From Sulfurimonas sp. (GTDB lineage Bacteria > Campylobacterota > Campylobacteria > Campylobacterales > Sulfurimonadaceae), in assembly GCF_028714655.1 (NCBI RefSeq), contig NZ_JAQTLY010000010.1:25372-89371 (forward strand): a stretch of DNA of 64,000 nt. The letters are read 5' to 3'. The position numbers and the translations under genes were made by a program. A model generated the notes under the pieces. The model made no database searches, was not told where the DNA came from, and worked only from the letters and a program-made list of their open reading frames with translations. Positions 20,008-28,862 of the stretch are shown piece by piece; the stretch's first letter is position 1; each line of letters starts with the position of its first letter.

Positions 20008-21219
20008 TTACTTATCTAGTTCGTAAGCGCTATGAAGAGCTCTAACTGCAAGTTCCGCATACTTCTCGGCGATAACCATAGAGATTTTTATCTCTGAAGT
20101 TGAAATCATATTTATATTGATATTTTCAGCCGCCATAGTAGAGAATGCTTTTGCGGCAACGCCGGTGTGAGATTTCATACCTACACCGACAATAGAGACT
20201 TTACAGATATTTTCGTCATAAGTTACTTCATCAACTTCAGACTCTTTTACAAATGTATCCATTACCGATTTAGCATCGTTTAGGTCGCCCACAGGAACCG
20301 TAAAATCAATATTTGCTTTGCCGTCATGCCCGACATTTTGGATAATCATATCGATATTTACATTGCTTTTTGAGAGTTTGGTAAAGATATCGGATGCGAT
20401 TCCCGGTCTGTCTTTTACGCCTATTAACGATACTCTAGCTTGATTTTTGTCTAATGCGATTCCGCTTACTAACGGTTTTTCCATAATATTTTCTTCCTTA
20501 GTTATTAATGTTCCCTCTTCATCTGAAAAGCTTGTTCTTGTTACTAGATTTACATTTAATTTTTTTGCCAGTTCAACCGAGCGGTTTTGAAGCACTTTTG
20601 CACCCAGAGATGCCAACTCCAGCATCTCATCGTATGAAATTTTCTCTAATTTTTTTGCTTTTGGCTCGATTCTCGGATCAGTCGTGAAAATCCCGCTGAC
20701 ATCGGTGTATATCTCGCACAGATCGGCTTTAACCGCTCCGGCAATCGCAACGGCACTTAAATCACTTCCTCCGCGCCCAAGAGTCGTTACATCGCCACTC
20801 TCGTTTACACCCTGAAAGCCTGCGACGACAACGATTTTACCCTCTTTAATAGCCTTATTCATAGCAGTCGGGTCTATATTTTGGATACGCGCTTTTGTAT
20901 GGTGGGTATCCGTTACTATTCCCGCCTTTCGCCCGCTCATTGCAACTGCAGGAAATCCCATCTCATTTAGAGCTATCGAGAGAAGCGATGCCGTAACCCG
21001 CTCTCCTGAGCTAAGAAGCATATCCATATCGGCACGAGAAGCATTTTTTGAGAAATGCTCTGCATAATCGACAAGCTTATTTGTCTCCCCGCTCATAGCC
21101 GAGACAACAACGACAACATCATTTCCGGCTTTTTTTGTTTTACTTACGCGATTAGCCACATTCTGGATACGGCTCAGATCGCCGACACTAGTTCCGCCAA
21201 ATTTTTGAACTATCAACAT
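20008..21219 (-). CDS. lysC: Aspartate kinase
   Basis: 403 residues: N-terminal kinase domain starting VQKFGGTSVGDLSRI (4-18) with TTLGRGGSDLSAVAIA and the YTDVSGIFTTDPRI motif, then two C-terminal ACT domains (from about 265, LIGVKDRPGIASDIFTKLSK, and about 345, VSIVGVGMKSHTGVAAKAFS). It phosphorylates aspartate, first step to lysine/diaminopimelate, threonine and methionine, with feedback control by the ACT pair. Its ATG directly abuts the stop of rppH, so the two are cotranscribed. Short spacing to hobA ties amino-acid synthesis and replication genes in one operon, as in Helicobacter. Confidence 0.96.
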   Translation of the reverse strand: MLIVQKFGGTSVGDLSRIQNVANRVSKTKKAGNDVVVVVSAMSGETNKLVDYAEHFSKNASRADMDMLLSSGERVTASLLSIALNEMGFPAVAMSGRKAGIVTDTHHTKARIQNIDPTAMNKAIKEGKIVVVAGFQGVNESGDVTTLGRGGSDLSAVAIAGAVKADLCEIYTDVSGIFTTDPRIEPKAKKLEKISYDEMLELASLGAKVLQNRSVELAKKLNVNLVTRTSFSDEEGTLITKEENIMEKPLVSGIALDKNQARVSLIGVKDRPGIASDIFTKLSKSNVNIDMIIQNVGHDGKANIDFTVPVGDLNDAKSVMDTFVKESEVDEVTYDENICKVSIVGVGMKSHTGVAAKAFSTMAAENININMISTSEIKISMVIAEKYAELAVRALHSAYELDK

Positions 21220-21690
21220 CTACAATAATCCCTCTTGTTTGAAATAATTTATTACACTCTCATAAACATCTTTTTTAAAACTGGCACTAAGATTTAAAGC
21301 CTCATCGGCAGTTACAAATTTATAATCACAAAATTCAGGATGCTCCGTATTGATATTTATTGTCGCATCTTCTTGCAATTTAACCAAAAAATATCTCTGC
21401 GTCTGCCCGATAAACGGCTTCATGCTTTGTGCTATTCTTGGAGGAAAATCGTATGAAATCCACTCAGGAAACTCAGCGATTACCTCAACTCTGTCAGTGC
21501 CTATCTCCTCTTGAAGTTCACGAAAAAGAGCTTCTACAATCTCTTCTCCCTCATCAATCCCGCCTTGAGGAAATTGCCAGACATCAAGCAAATCATTTCT
21601 TTGAGCTAAAAAAATCTCTTTTTTATGCGGATAGCTGTCTGATACTATTATCATAGCAACATTAGGGCGATATAAATCTTTTTTGCTCAT
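21220..21690 (-). CDS. rppH: RNA pyrophosphohydrolase (Nudix)
   Basis: 156 residues with an RppH-like start (LYRPNVAMIIVSDSYPHKKEIFLAQR) and a complete Nudix box GGIDEGEEIVEALFRELQEE-IG beginning near residue 41. RppH removes pyrophosphate from 5'-triphosphorylated RNA, allowing decay by 5'-end-dependent RNases. QFPQGGIDEGE is the RppH/NudH variant rather than a generic MutT. ATG 21690 is the first gene of the rppH-lysC-hobA-holB-folP transcript; the upstream 125-base gap to the divergent PAS gene is AT-rich and should contain both promoters. Confidence 0.93.
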   Translation of the reverse strand: MSKKDLYRPNVAMIIVSDSYPHKKEIFLAQRNDLLDVWQFPQGGIDEGEEIVEALFRELQEEIGTDRVEVIAEFPEWISYDFPPRIAQSMKPFIGQTQRYFLVKLQEDATININTEHPEFCDYKFVTADEALNLSASFKKDVYESVINYFKQEGLL

Positions 21691-21815
21691 AGCTTCACTT
21701 CAATATTTAAGTTTTGAATTTGGAATTATACAAAATTAGCATTTAAAATCAACCATTTTTTTATTTTATTATTGTAAACTTTTGTAATTAAAGATACAAA
21801 AAGAGAGGAATTTGA

Positions 21816-22199
21816 GTGAAAGAGTATGTTTTAAAAAAGAACGATTTTTTAGTATCGCAAACAGACGCAAAAGGCATAATACTGTTTGCCAATGATGACT
21901 TTTGCAATGTTGCAGGTTATACGCTTGAGGAGTTAGTCGGAAAACCTCACAACATCGTTCGCCATCCAGATATGCCAAAAGCAGCATTTAAAAATTTATG
22001 GGAGACTATAAAGAGTGATAAAGTTTGGAACGGCTATGTAAAAAACAGAACCAAAGACGGCGGATTTTACTGGGTTTATGCAACCGTTTATCCGATGTAT
22101 GATGAAACAAGAAAAGAGAAAACTTATCTTTCATGCCGAAGAAAACCATCCGAGCAAGAGATTCAAGAAGCTATAGAGCTATATAAAACACTAAGATAG
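21816..22199 (+). CDS. cetB: Aer/CetB-like PAS redox-sensor protein
   Basis: 127 residues, almost entirely one PAS domain, with no membrane segment. It closely resembles the Aer PAS: GYTLEELVGKPHN, IVRHPDMPKAAF and FYWVYATVYPM, the Trp matching the FAD-site region of Aer. GTG 21816 lies seven bases after AGAGAGG. The next gene, ten bases downstream, is an MCP with no sensing domain of its own. In Campylobacter jejuni the PAS protein CetB and the MCP CetA form a two-piece energy-taxis receptor; this pair has the same order and split design. The symbol is given by analogy. Confidence 0.8.
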   Translation: MKEYVLKKNDFLVSQTDAKGIILFANDDFCNVAGYTLEELVGKPHNIVRHPDMPKAAFKNLWETIKSDKVWNGYVKNRTKDGGFYWVYATVYPMYDETRKEKTYLSCRRKPSEQEIQEAIELYKTLR

Positions 22200-22208
22200 G
22201 AAATTCAG

Positions 22209-23321
22209 ATGAACGCTACACAAAAAAATATAATCATTTCCATAGCATTTGCGATTCTTTTGGCATCGCTATTTTTGGTAGAGTCTGCTATTGTTCATGC
22301 AGCTCTTGGGGTAGTGACTTTTGCAATTACAATTGCACTCGGATTGCTAAAAGCTCCTAGCAACTCCTATATAAACTCAAAAAGAGCCGAGCTAATCGAT
22401 ATGATGGAGTTTAACAGAAACAAAATCGAGCTTAATAACAACACTCAAGACGAAGCGGAGATAAACTTCAACAAAATTGTAAACAGTTACCAAAATTCAG
22501 TGCTTGAAGATACGAAAGTTGCAGGCGAGATGGTTCTTTTGGCAGATAAAGTTTCAAAAGGACACTACTCATGCAGAATTTCATCCGATTCTAAAACCCC
22601 TTATGTGCATGTACTTAAAAACAGCCTAAATAATATGCTAAACCATTCCGAAAAAGATATCGACAACGCTATATCTACGCTTAAAAAATTTTCAAACGGA
22701 GAGTTTGCAACAAGAAGCACAATCAATGTTGAAGCAAAAATGGCAGAACTGCTTACAAACATCAACAATCTCGGTCAAGCACTTCAAGATATGGAACAAA
22801 AAAACAAAGAGAGTCAAAATACTATAGTCGAATCTTCAAATATGCTAAACCAAACCATCTCAAAAATTACTAACAGCACGATTAGAGACTTAAAAGAGAT
22901 GATTAACGAGACTGTAAATAGAATCCACACCGTTGCTCAAAAAGAGAATGATATGGTTGATAACCTCCAAACTCTCGTAGCAAACGCAAATGAGACAAAA
23001 AGTATTTTAGCTACCATCGGCGATATAGCCGAACAGACAAATCTTTTAGCGCTTAATGCTGCAATTGAAGCGGCTCGTGCAGGTGAACACGGAAGAGGAT
23101 TTGCCGTTGTTGCGGACGAGGTGCGAAAACTTGCGGAGAGAACTCAAAAAAGTTTGGCGGAGAGTTCGGCAACAACAAATGTTCTAATCCAATCAATCTC
23201 GGAGAGTTCGGATGCGCTAAACAGAAATGCCGATGAAGTCAACGATATCTCAAATGAAGTCGGACTCATTAGCGATAAAATGGATGAGATTATAGATACG
23301 CTAAGCAATCTTTCAAGATAG
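22209..23321 (+). CDS. cetA: CetA-like methyl-accepting chemotaxis protein without ligand domain
   Basis: 370 residues. Two closely spaced N-terminal membrane helices (about 7-26 and 29-47) leave essentially no periplasmic loop; then a linker with HAMP-like helices (about 85-180) and an MCP signalling domain with the hairpin core [41 protein letters not shown] at about 274-314. With no sensor domain it should take its input from the PAS protein encoded ten bases upstream, as CetA does from CetB. Output would go through CheA/CheW to CheY (a cheY lies at 43457-43831). The C-terminus is short and lacks a CheR-binding pentapeptide. Confidence 0.82.
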   Translation: MNATQKNIIISIAFAILLASLFLVESAIVHAALGVVTFAITIALGLLKAPSNSYINSKRAELIDMMEFNRNKIELNNNTQDEAEINFNKIVNSYQNSVLEDTKVAGEMVLLADKVSKGHYSCRISSDSKTPYVHVLKNSLNNMLNHSEKDIDNAISTLKKFSNGEFATRSTINVEAKMAELLTNINNLGQALQDMEQKNKESQNTIVESSNMLNQTISKITNSTIRDLKEMINETVNRIHTVAQKENDMVDNLQTLVANANETKSILATIGDIAEQTNLLALNAAIEAARAGEHGRGFAVVADEVRKLAERTQKSLAESSATTNVLIQSISESSDALNRNADEVNDISNEVGLISDKMDEIIDTLSNLSR

Positions 23322-23324
23322 GAA

Positions 23325-24377
23325 ATGTTACTCTACATACATATACCGTTTTGTGATTCAAAGTGCTCTTACTGCGCTTTTAACTCCTATGTAGACAAGT
23401 TTCACCTCAAAGAGCACTACATGGAGGCTCTTTGCACTCAGCTAAAATTTGAGCTAAAAAGATTTAGCGTCACGCCAAAAGCGATAGAATCACTATTTAT
23501 AGGCGGCGGAACACCATCTACCGTTGCACCGAAATTTTATGAAAAAATCTTTGAGATATTAAAACCCTATTTGCGCGATAATATTGAGATAACAAGCGAA
23601 GCAAATCCAAACAGCGCAACTTTTGAGTGGCTTGAGGGAATGTTTGAACTTGGAGTAAACCGCATAAGTTTTGGAGTACAAAGTTTTAACAAAGAGAAAC
23701 TAAAGCTTCTTAACCGCGCGCACAGCGATATTCAAGCAAAAGAGGCGATTTTAAATGCCCAAAAAGTCGGGTTTGAAAATATCTCATTGGATTTAATCTA
23801 TGCAACGCTGGGAGATACAAAAGAGCTTTTGGAAAACGACCTTCTCACGGCTTTTTCTCTGCCGATAAATCATATTAGCGCTTATGCCCTAACCATTGAA
23901 GAGGGTACGCCTTTTGAGTCAAAACCTCATATGTCAAAAGAGAGGCTAAAACTAACCTCTTGGCTTTTAAAAAAAATAGGCGACACCGGATTTGAGCAGT
24001 ATGAGATAAGCAACTTCGGTTCTTACAGAAGCACTCACAATCTAGGATATTGGGAGTACAAAGATTATATAGGTCTTGGAAGCGGAGCCGTAGGCAAACT
24101 GGACTTAGAGAGATACTATCCGACTCCCGGCGTTGAAGAGTATATTAAAAATCCGCTAAATATAAGAACTGAAACATTAACCCTAGAAGATAAAAAAACA
24201 GAACAAATTTTTTTAGGTCTTCGCTCATGCGTCGGGGTACCAAAAAATATTTTAAACAAAGAAGAGCTGCAAAAAGCCAATCTTTTGGTTGATGAAAAAA
24301 AACTTATATTTCAAAATGATACTTTTTACAACAGTGACTACCTTTTAGCAGATGAGATTGCACTCTTTATATATTAG
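23325..24377 (+). CDS. hemW: HemW/HemN-family radical SAM protein
   Basis: 350 residues beginning LLYIHIPFCDSKCSYCAFNSY, with the radical SAM cluster motif CxxxCxxC at 10-17, then FIGGGTPS, NPNS, RISFGVQSFN and LDLIYATLGDT, and the HemN C-terminal segment. The short length and the CSYCAFNS context favour HemW (heme chaperone-like) over the roughly 450-residue coproporphyrinogen dehydrogenase HemN, although the Helicobacter counterpart near rppH is often labelled hemN. It starts three bases after the MCP stop, so it shares that transcript. Confidence 0.85.
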   Translation: MLLYIHIPFCDSKCSYCAFNSYVDKFHLKEHYMEALCTQLKFELKRFSVTPKAIESLFIGGGTPSTVAPKFYEKIFEILKPYLRDNIEITSEANPNSATFEWLEGMFELGVNRISFGVQSFNKEKLKLLNRAHSDIQAKEAILNAQKVGFENISLDLIYATLGDTKELLENDLLTAFSLPINHISAYALTIEEGTPFESKPHMSKERLKLTSWLLKKIGDTGFEQYEISNFGSYRSTHNLGYWEYKDYIGLGSGAVGKLDLERYYPTPGVEEYIKNPLNIRTETLTLEDKKTEQIFLGLRSCVGVPKNILNKEELQKANLLVDEKKLIFQNDTFYNSDYLLADEIALFIY

Positions 24378-24388
24378 TTTAATCATTC

Positions 24389-24418
24389 TTTAGATAGAAT
24401 CTTGCCCTATTATATAAT
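24389..24418 (+). promoter_or_regulatory. Promoter of the tatBC-queA operon
   Basis: TATAAT at 24413-24418 with a weak -35 TTTAGA at 24389-24394 (18-base spacer); the tatB start is 14 bases beyond, with AAGGA in between. Confidence 0.5.
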
Positions 24419-24432
24419 TTAAGGATTTTTTT

Positions 24433-24855
24433 ATGTTTGGTATGGATTTGGGAGAGATACTCGTCATCGCTGTTGTTGCTATTTTATTTCTTGGTCCGGA
24501 TAAACTGCCGGGTGCAATGGTAGAGTTAGCTAAATTTTTTAAAAGTACTAAAAATACTATCAGTTCTATAAAAGATAGTTTTGAAGAAGAATTGAATGTT
24601 AAAAGCATGAAAGATGAAGCTTTGGCATACAAAAAAGAGCTGCTTGATGTTTCAGATCAAGTAAAAAGCTCTACGGATATTAAAGCAATGGCGGCAAAGT
24701 TAACAACGCTTGAGGATGATTCTTATATTATGGGTGACAGTCTTAAAGAGCCGGAAAAAAAAGCTGCTCCTGCTCAGCCGCAAGAGGTAACACTCAAAAA
24801 GAGCGATACTGCACAAGCAACAAATAAAGTAGAAGAAGATAAAAAAAATGTTTGA
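24433..24855 (+). CDS. tatB: Sec-independent translocase subunit TatB
   Basis: 140 residues: MFGMDLGEILVIAVVAILFLGPDKLPGAMVELAKFF is the TatA/B pattern of a short membrane helix, a Gly-Pro hinge (20-21) and an amphipathic helix. The Glu at position 8 and the longer, charged C-terminal tail mark it as TatB. It works with TatC, encoded overlapping by eight bases, as the receptor for folded twin-arginine substrates such as periplasmic redox enzymes. tatA is not here, which is usual in this phylum. Confidence 0.92.
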   Translation: MFGMDLGEILVIAVVAILFLGPDKLPGAMVELAKFFKSTKNTISSIKDSFEEELNVKSMKDEALAYKKELLDVSDQVKSSTDIKAMAAKLTTLEDDSYIMGDSLKEPEKKAAPAQPQEVTLKKSDTAQATNKVEEDKKNV

Positions 24856-25651
24856 TGAGATAAGACCGCATTTAATTGAGCTAAGAAAGAGATTGGCAAT
24901 ATCTATTGCCACCCTATTTGTAATGTTTTTTGTAATGTTCTCTTTTCATGAAGAGATTTTAGAATGGATAGTTGCACCGCTGAATAATGCACTTATAGAA
25001 GTCGGTAAAACATCCATACATGCAGCTGACGGAATGGTTACTACGACTCAAGTAGGCGGAACATTTTTTGTTGCTCTTAAAGTGTCGTTTTTTGCGGCTA
25101 TTTTAGGTTCTCTGCCTATAATTTTGGCTCAAATATGGGCATTTGTGGCACCGGCACTCTATGCAAATGAAAAAAAACTGGTACTTCCGTTTATATTCGG
25201 CGGAACGACAATGTTTATAGTCGGAGTTTTATTTTCTTATTATGTAGTTACCCCGTTAGGCTTTGATTTTCTTATAGAATTCGGTAGTTTTAAATTTACT
25301 CCGCTTATAAACATAGAAGATTATGTAGGATTCTTTACAAAAATTATGTTTGGTTTTGGAATTGCTTTTGAATTGCCTATTTTTGCATACTCTTTAGCAC
25401 TTCTTGGCATGATAAACGACAGACATATGATAGAGTTTTTTAGATATGCGATAGTACTTATTTTTATAGTTGCTGCCGTTCTTACTCCGCCGGATGTTTT
25501 AACTCAACTTCTTATGGCAATTCCGTTAACCATTTTATACGGTATCTCTATTTTAATAGTTAAAGCGGTAAATCCTGCACCTCCTCTTGAAGAAGAAGAA
25601 AAAGAAGATGAAGACGAGATTGATGCCGATATGAAAAAATTAGAGAGATAA
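24848..25651 (+). CDS. tatC: Sec-independent translocase subunit TatC
   Basis: 267 residues with six predicted membrane helices. TatC signatures: MFDEIRPHLIELRKRL at the N-terminus (the conserved H-x-x-E-L-R-x-R), the FVAPALYANEKK segment with the conserved Phe/Pro and acidic residue, the helix 3-4 turn region and PPDVLTQLLMAIPLTILYG. It ends in an acidic cytoplasmic tail (EEEEKEDEDEIDADMKK). It binds twin-arginine signal peptides. The start overlaps tatB; queA begins two bases past the stop. Confidence 0.96.
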   Translation: MFDEIRPHLIELRKRLAISIATLFVMFFVMFSFHEEILEWIVAPLNNALIEVGKTSIHAADGMVTTTQVGGTFFVALKVSFFAAILGSLPIILAQIWAFVAPALYANEKKLVLPFIFGGTTMFIVGVLFSYYVVTPLGFDFLIEFGSFKFTPLINIEDYVGFFTKIMFGFGIAFELPIFAYSLALLGMINDRHMIEFFRYAIVLIFIVAAVLTPPDVLTQLLMAIPLTILYGISILIVKAVNPAPPLEEEEKEDEDEIDADMKKLER

Positions 25652-25652
25652 A

Positions 25653-26681
25653 GTGAGTAGCAAAGAGCTACTCACCTCTAGCTATGATTTTGACCTCCCA
25701 AAAGAACTCATAGCGACCTACCCAGCCTCTCCCAGAGACAGCGCAAAACTTTTAGTTTACGACAGAACAACCGACAAAATTTTCCATGTTAATTTTTATG
25801 ATTTAGAAAATTTTATCCCTAAAAATTGCGCTCTTGTCTTTAACGATACAAAAGTAATAAAAGCAAGACTTTTCGGCGAAAAACCAAGCGGCGGGAAAAT
25901 CGAACTTCTTATAAACAGAGCCTTAAATGCGCATGATATAAGTGTATATATCAGAGGCAAGGTAAAAGTCGGCACCAAAATCATCTTTAATGAAAATTTG
26001 ATTGCAGATGTAAAAGAGTTGCTTGAAGAGGGAAGCAGAATTGTAAACTTTTATCAAGATGAAAAAGCTCTACGCTTTGAAGATATACTCCCTATTATAG
26101 ATAAAATCGGTCATGTTCCCCTGCCTCCGTATATACAAAGAAAAGACAATAAAGAAGATGAAAATGAGTACCAGAGTGTCTTTGCCAAAGAGGAAGGTGC
26201 AGTTGCTGCTCCAACCGCATCACTTCATTTTACAAAAGAGCAGCATGAGAGAGTCTGTTCAAAATTTCCTCACGCTTTTATAACTCTGCATGTAGGAAGC
26301 GGAACATTTAAGCCCGTAGAGTGCGATACGATAACAGAACATCCGATGCACTCCGAGTATTATGATATCTCCGATGAAGCCAAAGAACTTCTTGATTCCG
26401 AGATCCCTATTTTAAGCGTAGGAACAACTTCTACAAGAACAGTAGAGTTTTATGTAAGAAACAAAGAGCTTCAAAGAGGTGAAGCAAACCTATTTTTACA
26501 TCCAAACAACAAACCCTTAAGAGTAAACTATCTGCTTACAAATTTTCACCTGCCAAAATCGACTCTACTTATGCTTGTTGCCTCTTTTGTAGGTTTAGAA
26601 AAAGCCATGGAACTCTACGACATAGCCATAAAAGAAAGATACAGATTCTACTCCTACGGTGATGCTATGTTAATATTATAG
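25653..26681 (+). CDS. queA: S-adenosylmethionine:tRNA ribosyltransferase-isomerase
   Basis: 342 residues with the QueA start YDFDLPKELIATYPASPRDSAKLLVYDR and internal landmarks PLPPYIQR, YQSVFAKEEGAVAAPTASLHFT, ITLHVGSGTFKPV and NYLLTNFHLPKSTLLMLVASF. It converts preQ1 to epoxyqueuosine in the wobble position of tRNAs with GUN anticodons. GTG 25653 is the start, with GAGAG upstream inside the tatC end. Third gene of the tat operon. Followed by a cluster of family B repeats. Confidence 0.96.
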   Translation: MSSKELLTSSYDFDLPKELIATYPASPRDSAKLLVYDRTTDKIFHVNFYDLENFIPKNCALVFNDTKVIKARLFGEKPSGGKIELLINRALNAHDISVYIRGKVKVGTKIIFNENLIADVKELLEEGSRIVNFYQDEKALRFEDILPIIDKIGHVPLPPYIQRKDNKEDENEYQSVFAKEEGAVAAPTASLHFTKEQHERVCSKFPHAFITLHVGSGTFKPVECDTITEHPMHSEYYDISDEAKELLDSEIPILSVGTTSTRTVEFYVRNKELQRGEANLFLHPNNKPLRVNYLLTNFHLPKSTLLMLVASFVGLEKAMELYDIAIKERYRFYSYGDAMLIL

Positions 26682-26780
26682 ATTGCCCCGTCATTATGAC
26701 GCAGCAATCTCAATGACAAAAGTAGTCACTGCGAGGAACGAAGTGACGCGGCAGTCTCAATGACAAGTGCGGCAGTCTAA
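26680..26780. repeat. Compound palindromic repeat, family B copy 2
   Basis: About 100 bases made of nested, degenerate copies: AGATTGCCCCGTCATTATGA, then ATGACGCAGCAATCTCAATG, then GTCACTGCGAGGAACGAAGT-GAC and GCGGCAGTCT twice. It fills the gap between convergent queA and dprA and looks like repeat-in-repeat insertion or local duplication. Confidence 0.75.
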
Positions 26781-26789
26781 AAACAGCCT

Positions 26790-27566
26790 CTACAACACAA
26801 AAATTTTACCGCCGATTATCTCTATCTCACCGCTAAGTTCAGCTTCAAAAACCTTTTGCGGGTACTTAGCCAAAGCCTCATCGTAAGTTGGATTTGCCGT
26901 GCAGAATTCTATAAAATCATCCATCTTTGGCGATTGCAGATTTTTATTTGCAGAAAATTTTGTAACAAACTCGTCTATATCGTAAATAACTTTTGCTCTC
27001 TGCTCTTTAACAAGCAGGTTTGTGCCGCTGCTCTCACCCAAACGCTGCGGAAGTACAAAAATCTCCTTTTTCATTTTTAACGCGAACTCCACACTTCTCA
27101 TAGTTCCGCTATCTATCTCAGCTTCACCAACGACTAAAACATCTCCGAGTGCTACGACAAGCTCATTTCTCACTACAAAACTCCAAGGAGTGGCACAAAA
27201 TCCCTCTTCAAACTGACTAAGCAAAAGCCCGTTTTTTTGTATATCGTTTAACAAGTTTTTATTTACGGCAGGATAACGGATATCTATTCCGCACGGCAAA
27301 ACGGCGATAGTATTTGAGCTTCCGGCGCCCGCGTGAGCCACCGCATCTATACCCATTGCACCGCCGCTTACGATGCAAACTCCGTTTTTAGAGAGTGCGG
27401 ATGAGAGTTTTTGAATAATTTCCCGTGAATATTTTGTCGGTTTTCTGCTTCCGACTATTGAGATTTTTGTTCTTTTTAAGAGTTCAAGATTTCCGTCATA
27501 AAAAAGCCGAGAGGGGTAGCTTTTCATAGATAGCAGTTCTGGAATCTCATTTTTAACTATATGCAT
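26790..27566 (-). CDS. dprA: DNA processing protein DprA
   Basis: 258 residues containing the Rossmann-like DprA core: ISIVGSRKPTKYSREIIQKL, VSGGAMGIDAVAHAGA, IAVLPCGIDIRYPAVN, PWSFVVRNELVVALGDVLVVGEAEIDSGTMRSVEFAL and SGTNLLVKE. It has no N-terminal SAM domain; about 50 residues at the C-terminus could hold the winged-helix segment seen in other members. DprA loads RecA on incoming single-stranded DNA in natural transformation. It is one base from the upstream YibQ-like gene on the same strand. Confidence 0.94.
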   Translation of the reverse strand: MHIVKNEIPELLSMKSYPSRLFYDGNLELLKRTKISIVGSRKPTKYSREIIQKLSSALSKNGVCIVSGGAMGIDAVAHAGAGSSNTIAVLPCGIDIRYPAVNKNLLNDIQKNGLLLSQFEEGFCATPWSFVVRNELVVALGDVLVVGEAEIDSGTMRSVEFALKMKKEIFVLPQRLGESSGTNLLVKEQRAKVIYDIDEFVTKFSANKNLQSPKMDDFIEFCTANPTYDEALAKYPQKVFEAELSGEIEIIGGKIFVL

Positions 27567-27567
27567 T

Positions 27568-28659
27568 TTAGTAAAGCTTATCTACCAAAACCAACTCAAC
27601 ATCTTTAAAAAGGTGTTTTGATTCATCAATTGCCAAAATGGTATTTGCGTGCGGATGTCCTATCGCTATTGCGCTTCCGTGCATTTTAGCCACTTCTATT
27701 GCTTTTTTTATTTGTGATTTTATATAATTCTTATCAACCTGATGATCCAAAAAAACATCTCTGCCTACATACTGTTTTTTATAACTCTTCATCACAATCG
27801 GTACTTTTGATTCTCCGATAGTTCGGCTATCTATAAAACTAATATTTTGCTCATTTAGAGAATGAATCAATCTTCTTACAGCTGCTTCATCAGATGTAAA
27901 CTTGCTGCCCGCATGATTGTTTATATATTTCACTCTTGGAAAAAGTTTTTTTATCTCTATAATTCTTTGTAATATCTTATCCTCAGAGTCTTCTACTTTA
28001 AGCGTAAACGGCTCCTCTCTTTTAAAATTTTGAGCTTCCATGGGTAAGTGAACCATATAAAATTTCTCTTTTGATGCAAGAACATGAGAATTCGGTCTAA
28101 GTTCGCTCGGCGGCAAAAAAGACATTGTTATAGGAAGGTTAAGACTCTCTACGGCACTTATATGCGACTTTACGCTTACATCATCTATGATAATTGCTAA
28201 CTTCGGTTTAGTAGAAATCTTTACGATTTCACGCTTCGGCGGTGCCGGCAATACCGTACCCTCAACCTCATGCGAAGCATCCTCATACTCTTTTACCGCC
28301 TCTTTTGTTTTTTCTATTTTTGTTTGATTTGCATCTTTGGCTTTAACTTCTTTTTCCTCTTTTGCCTCTTTATCTTCGGTTATAGTTTTGCTCTCTTTTT
28401 TCAACACCTCTTTGAGTCTGTTGTTTACATCAGATTCCTCTTTTTTAGCACTTGAATCTTCAAGTTTTTTGAGCACGGAGAATCTTTTTTCTTCTTTTAT
28501 CTGCTCTTTTTTCACTGCTTCTTTTTTTGCATCGTCATATCCGAAATAGTATCCCGCGACAATCGAACTTAATGCAACCGCTATAAAAGTTAAAATCCAT
28601 GCTACATATACTAAAGTTTTTGATTGCTGCTTGGAACCACTTTTTTTCCTTCTCGGCAT
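27568..28659 (-). CDS. YibQ-like divergent polysaccharide deacetylase (DUF610)
   Basis: 363 residues: basic N-terminus, one membrane helix (about 17-40), a highly charged K/E-rich segment (about 45-130) and a C-terminal NodB-like domain from about 150 (KPKLAIIIDDVSVKSH, LPITMSFLPP, VHLPMEAQ, INNHAGSKFTSDE, FIDSRT, AIAIGHPH). It should act in the periplasm on cell-wall or capsule polysaccharide, but the activity of this family is not established; the metal-site Asp-Asp and His pattern appears kept. Probably in one transcript with dprA. Confidence 0.8.
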   Translation of the reverse strand: MPRRKKSGSKQQSKTLVYVAWILTFIAVALSSIVAGYYFGYDDAKKEAVKKEQIKEEKRFSVLKKLEDSSAKKEESDVNNRLKEVLKKESKTITEDKEAKEEKEVKAKDANQTKIEKTKEAVKEYEDASHEVEGTVLPAPPKREIVKISTKPKLAIIIDDVSVKSHISAVESLNLPITMSFLPPSELRPNSHVLASKEKFYMVHLPMEAQNFKREEPFTLKVEDSEDKILQRIIEIKKLFPRVKYINNHAGSKFTSDEAAVRRLIHSLNEQNISFIDSRTIGESKVPIVMKSYKKQYVGRDVFLDHQVDKNYIKSQIKKAIEVAKMHGSAIAIGHPHANTILAIDESKHLFKDVELVLVDKLY

Positions 28660-28747
28660 TCATTCTCCGTTTAAAAATCTTTAGAAACAATTGTTTTCTT
28701 AAAACTATATCCTAAAAACCTAAAATAGTTTATTTTTTAAGTATAAT

Positions 28748-28758
28748 TTTTGTATAAT
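28748..28758 (+). promoter_or_regulatory. Promoter of rpsF-ssb-rpsR
   Basis: Extended -10 TTTTTGTATAAT with TATAAT at 28753-28758; a second TATAAT lies at 28742-28747. Transcription from either would give a leader of about 100 bases before rpsF. Confidence 0.6.
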
Positions 28759-28764
28759 CCCGCG

Positions 28765-28836
28765 TTCCTTTCTCTTTGTATCGAATTTTTTCGATATATA
28801 TACATCCGAAAGGGAAACAAAAGCCTATTTTTAGGC
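28765..28836 (+). promoter_or_regulatory. Structured rpsF leader, candidate S6:S18 autoregulatory site
   Basis: A perfect hairpin TATCGAA-TTTT-TTCGATA (28779-28796) sits on an outer stem between TTCCTTTC (28765-28772) and GAAAGGGAA (28808-28816), with ATCCG exposed on the 3' side (CCG at 28806-28808). Known rpsF leaders bind the S6:S18 complex through a CCG in such a bulge. A second small hairpin GCCTA-TTTT-TAGGC (28823-28836) lies before the ribosome site. Both S6 and S18 are encoded downstream. Confidence 0.45.
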
Positions 28837-28862
28837 GAAATACCAAAGGGAGATTATACTCT

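Noticed and set aside
28776..28862. 29-codon N-terminal extension of S6
   Set aside because: It is structured leader sequence; S6 proteins start at MRNYENL with AAGGGAG in front.
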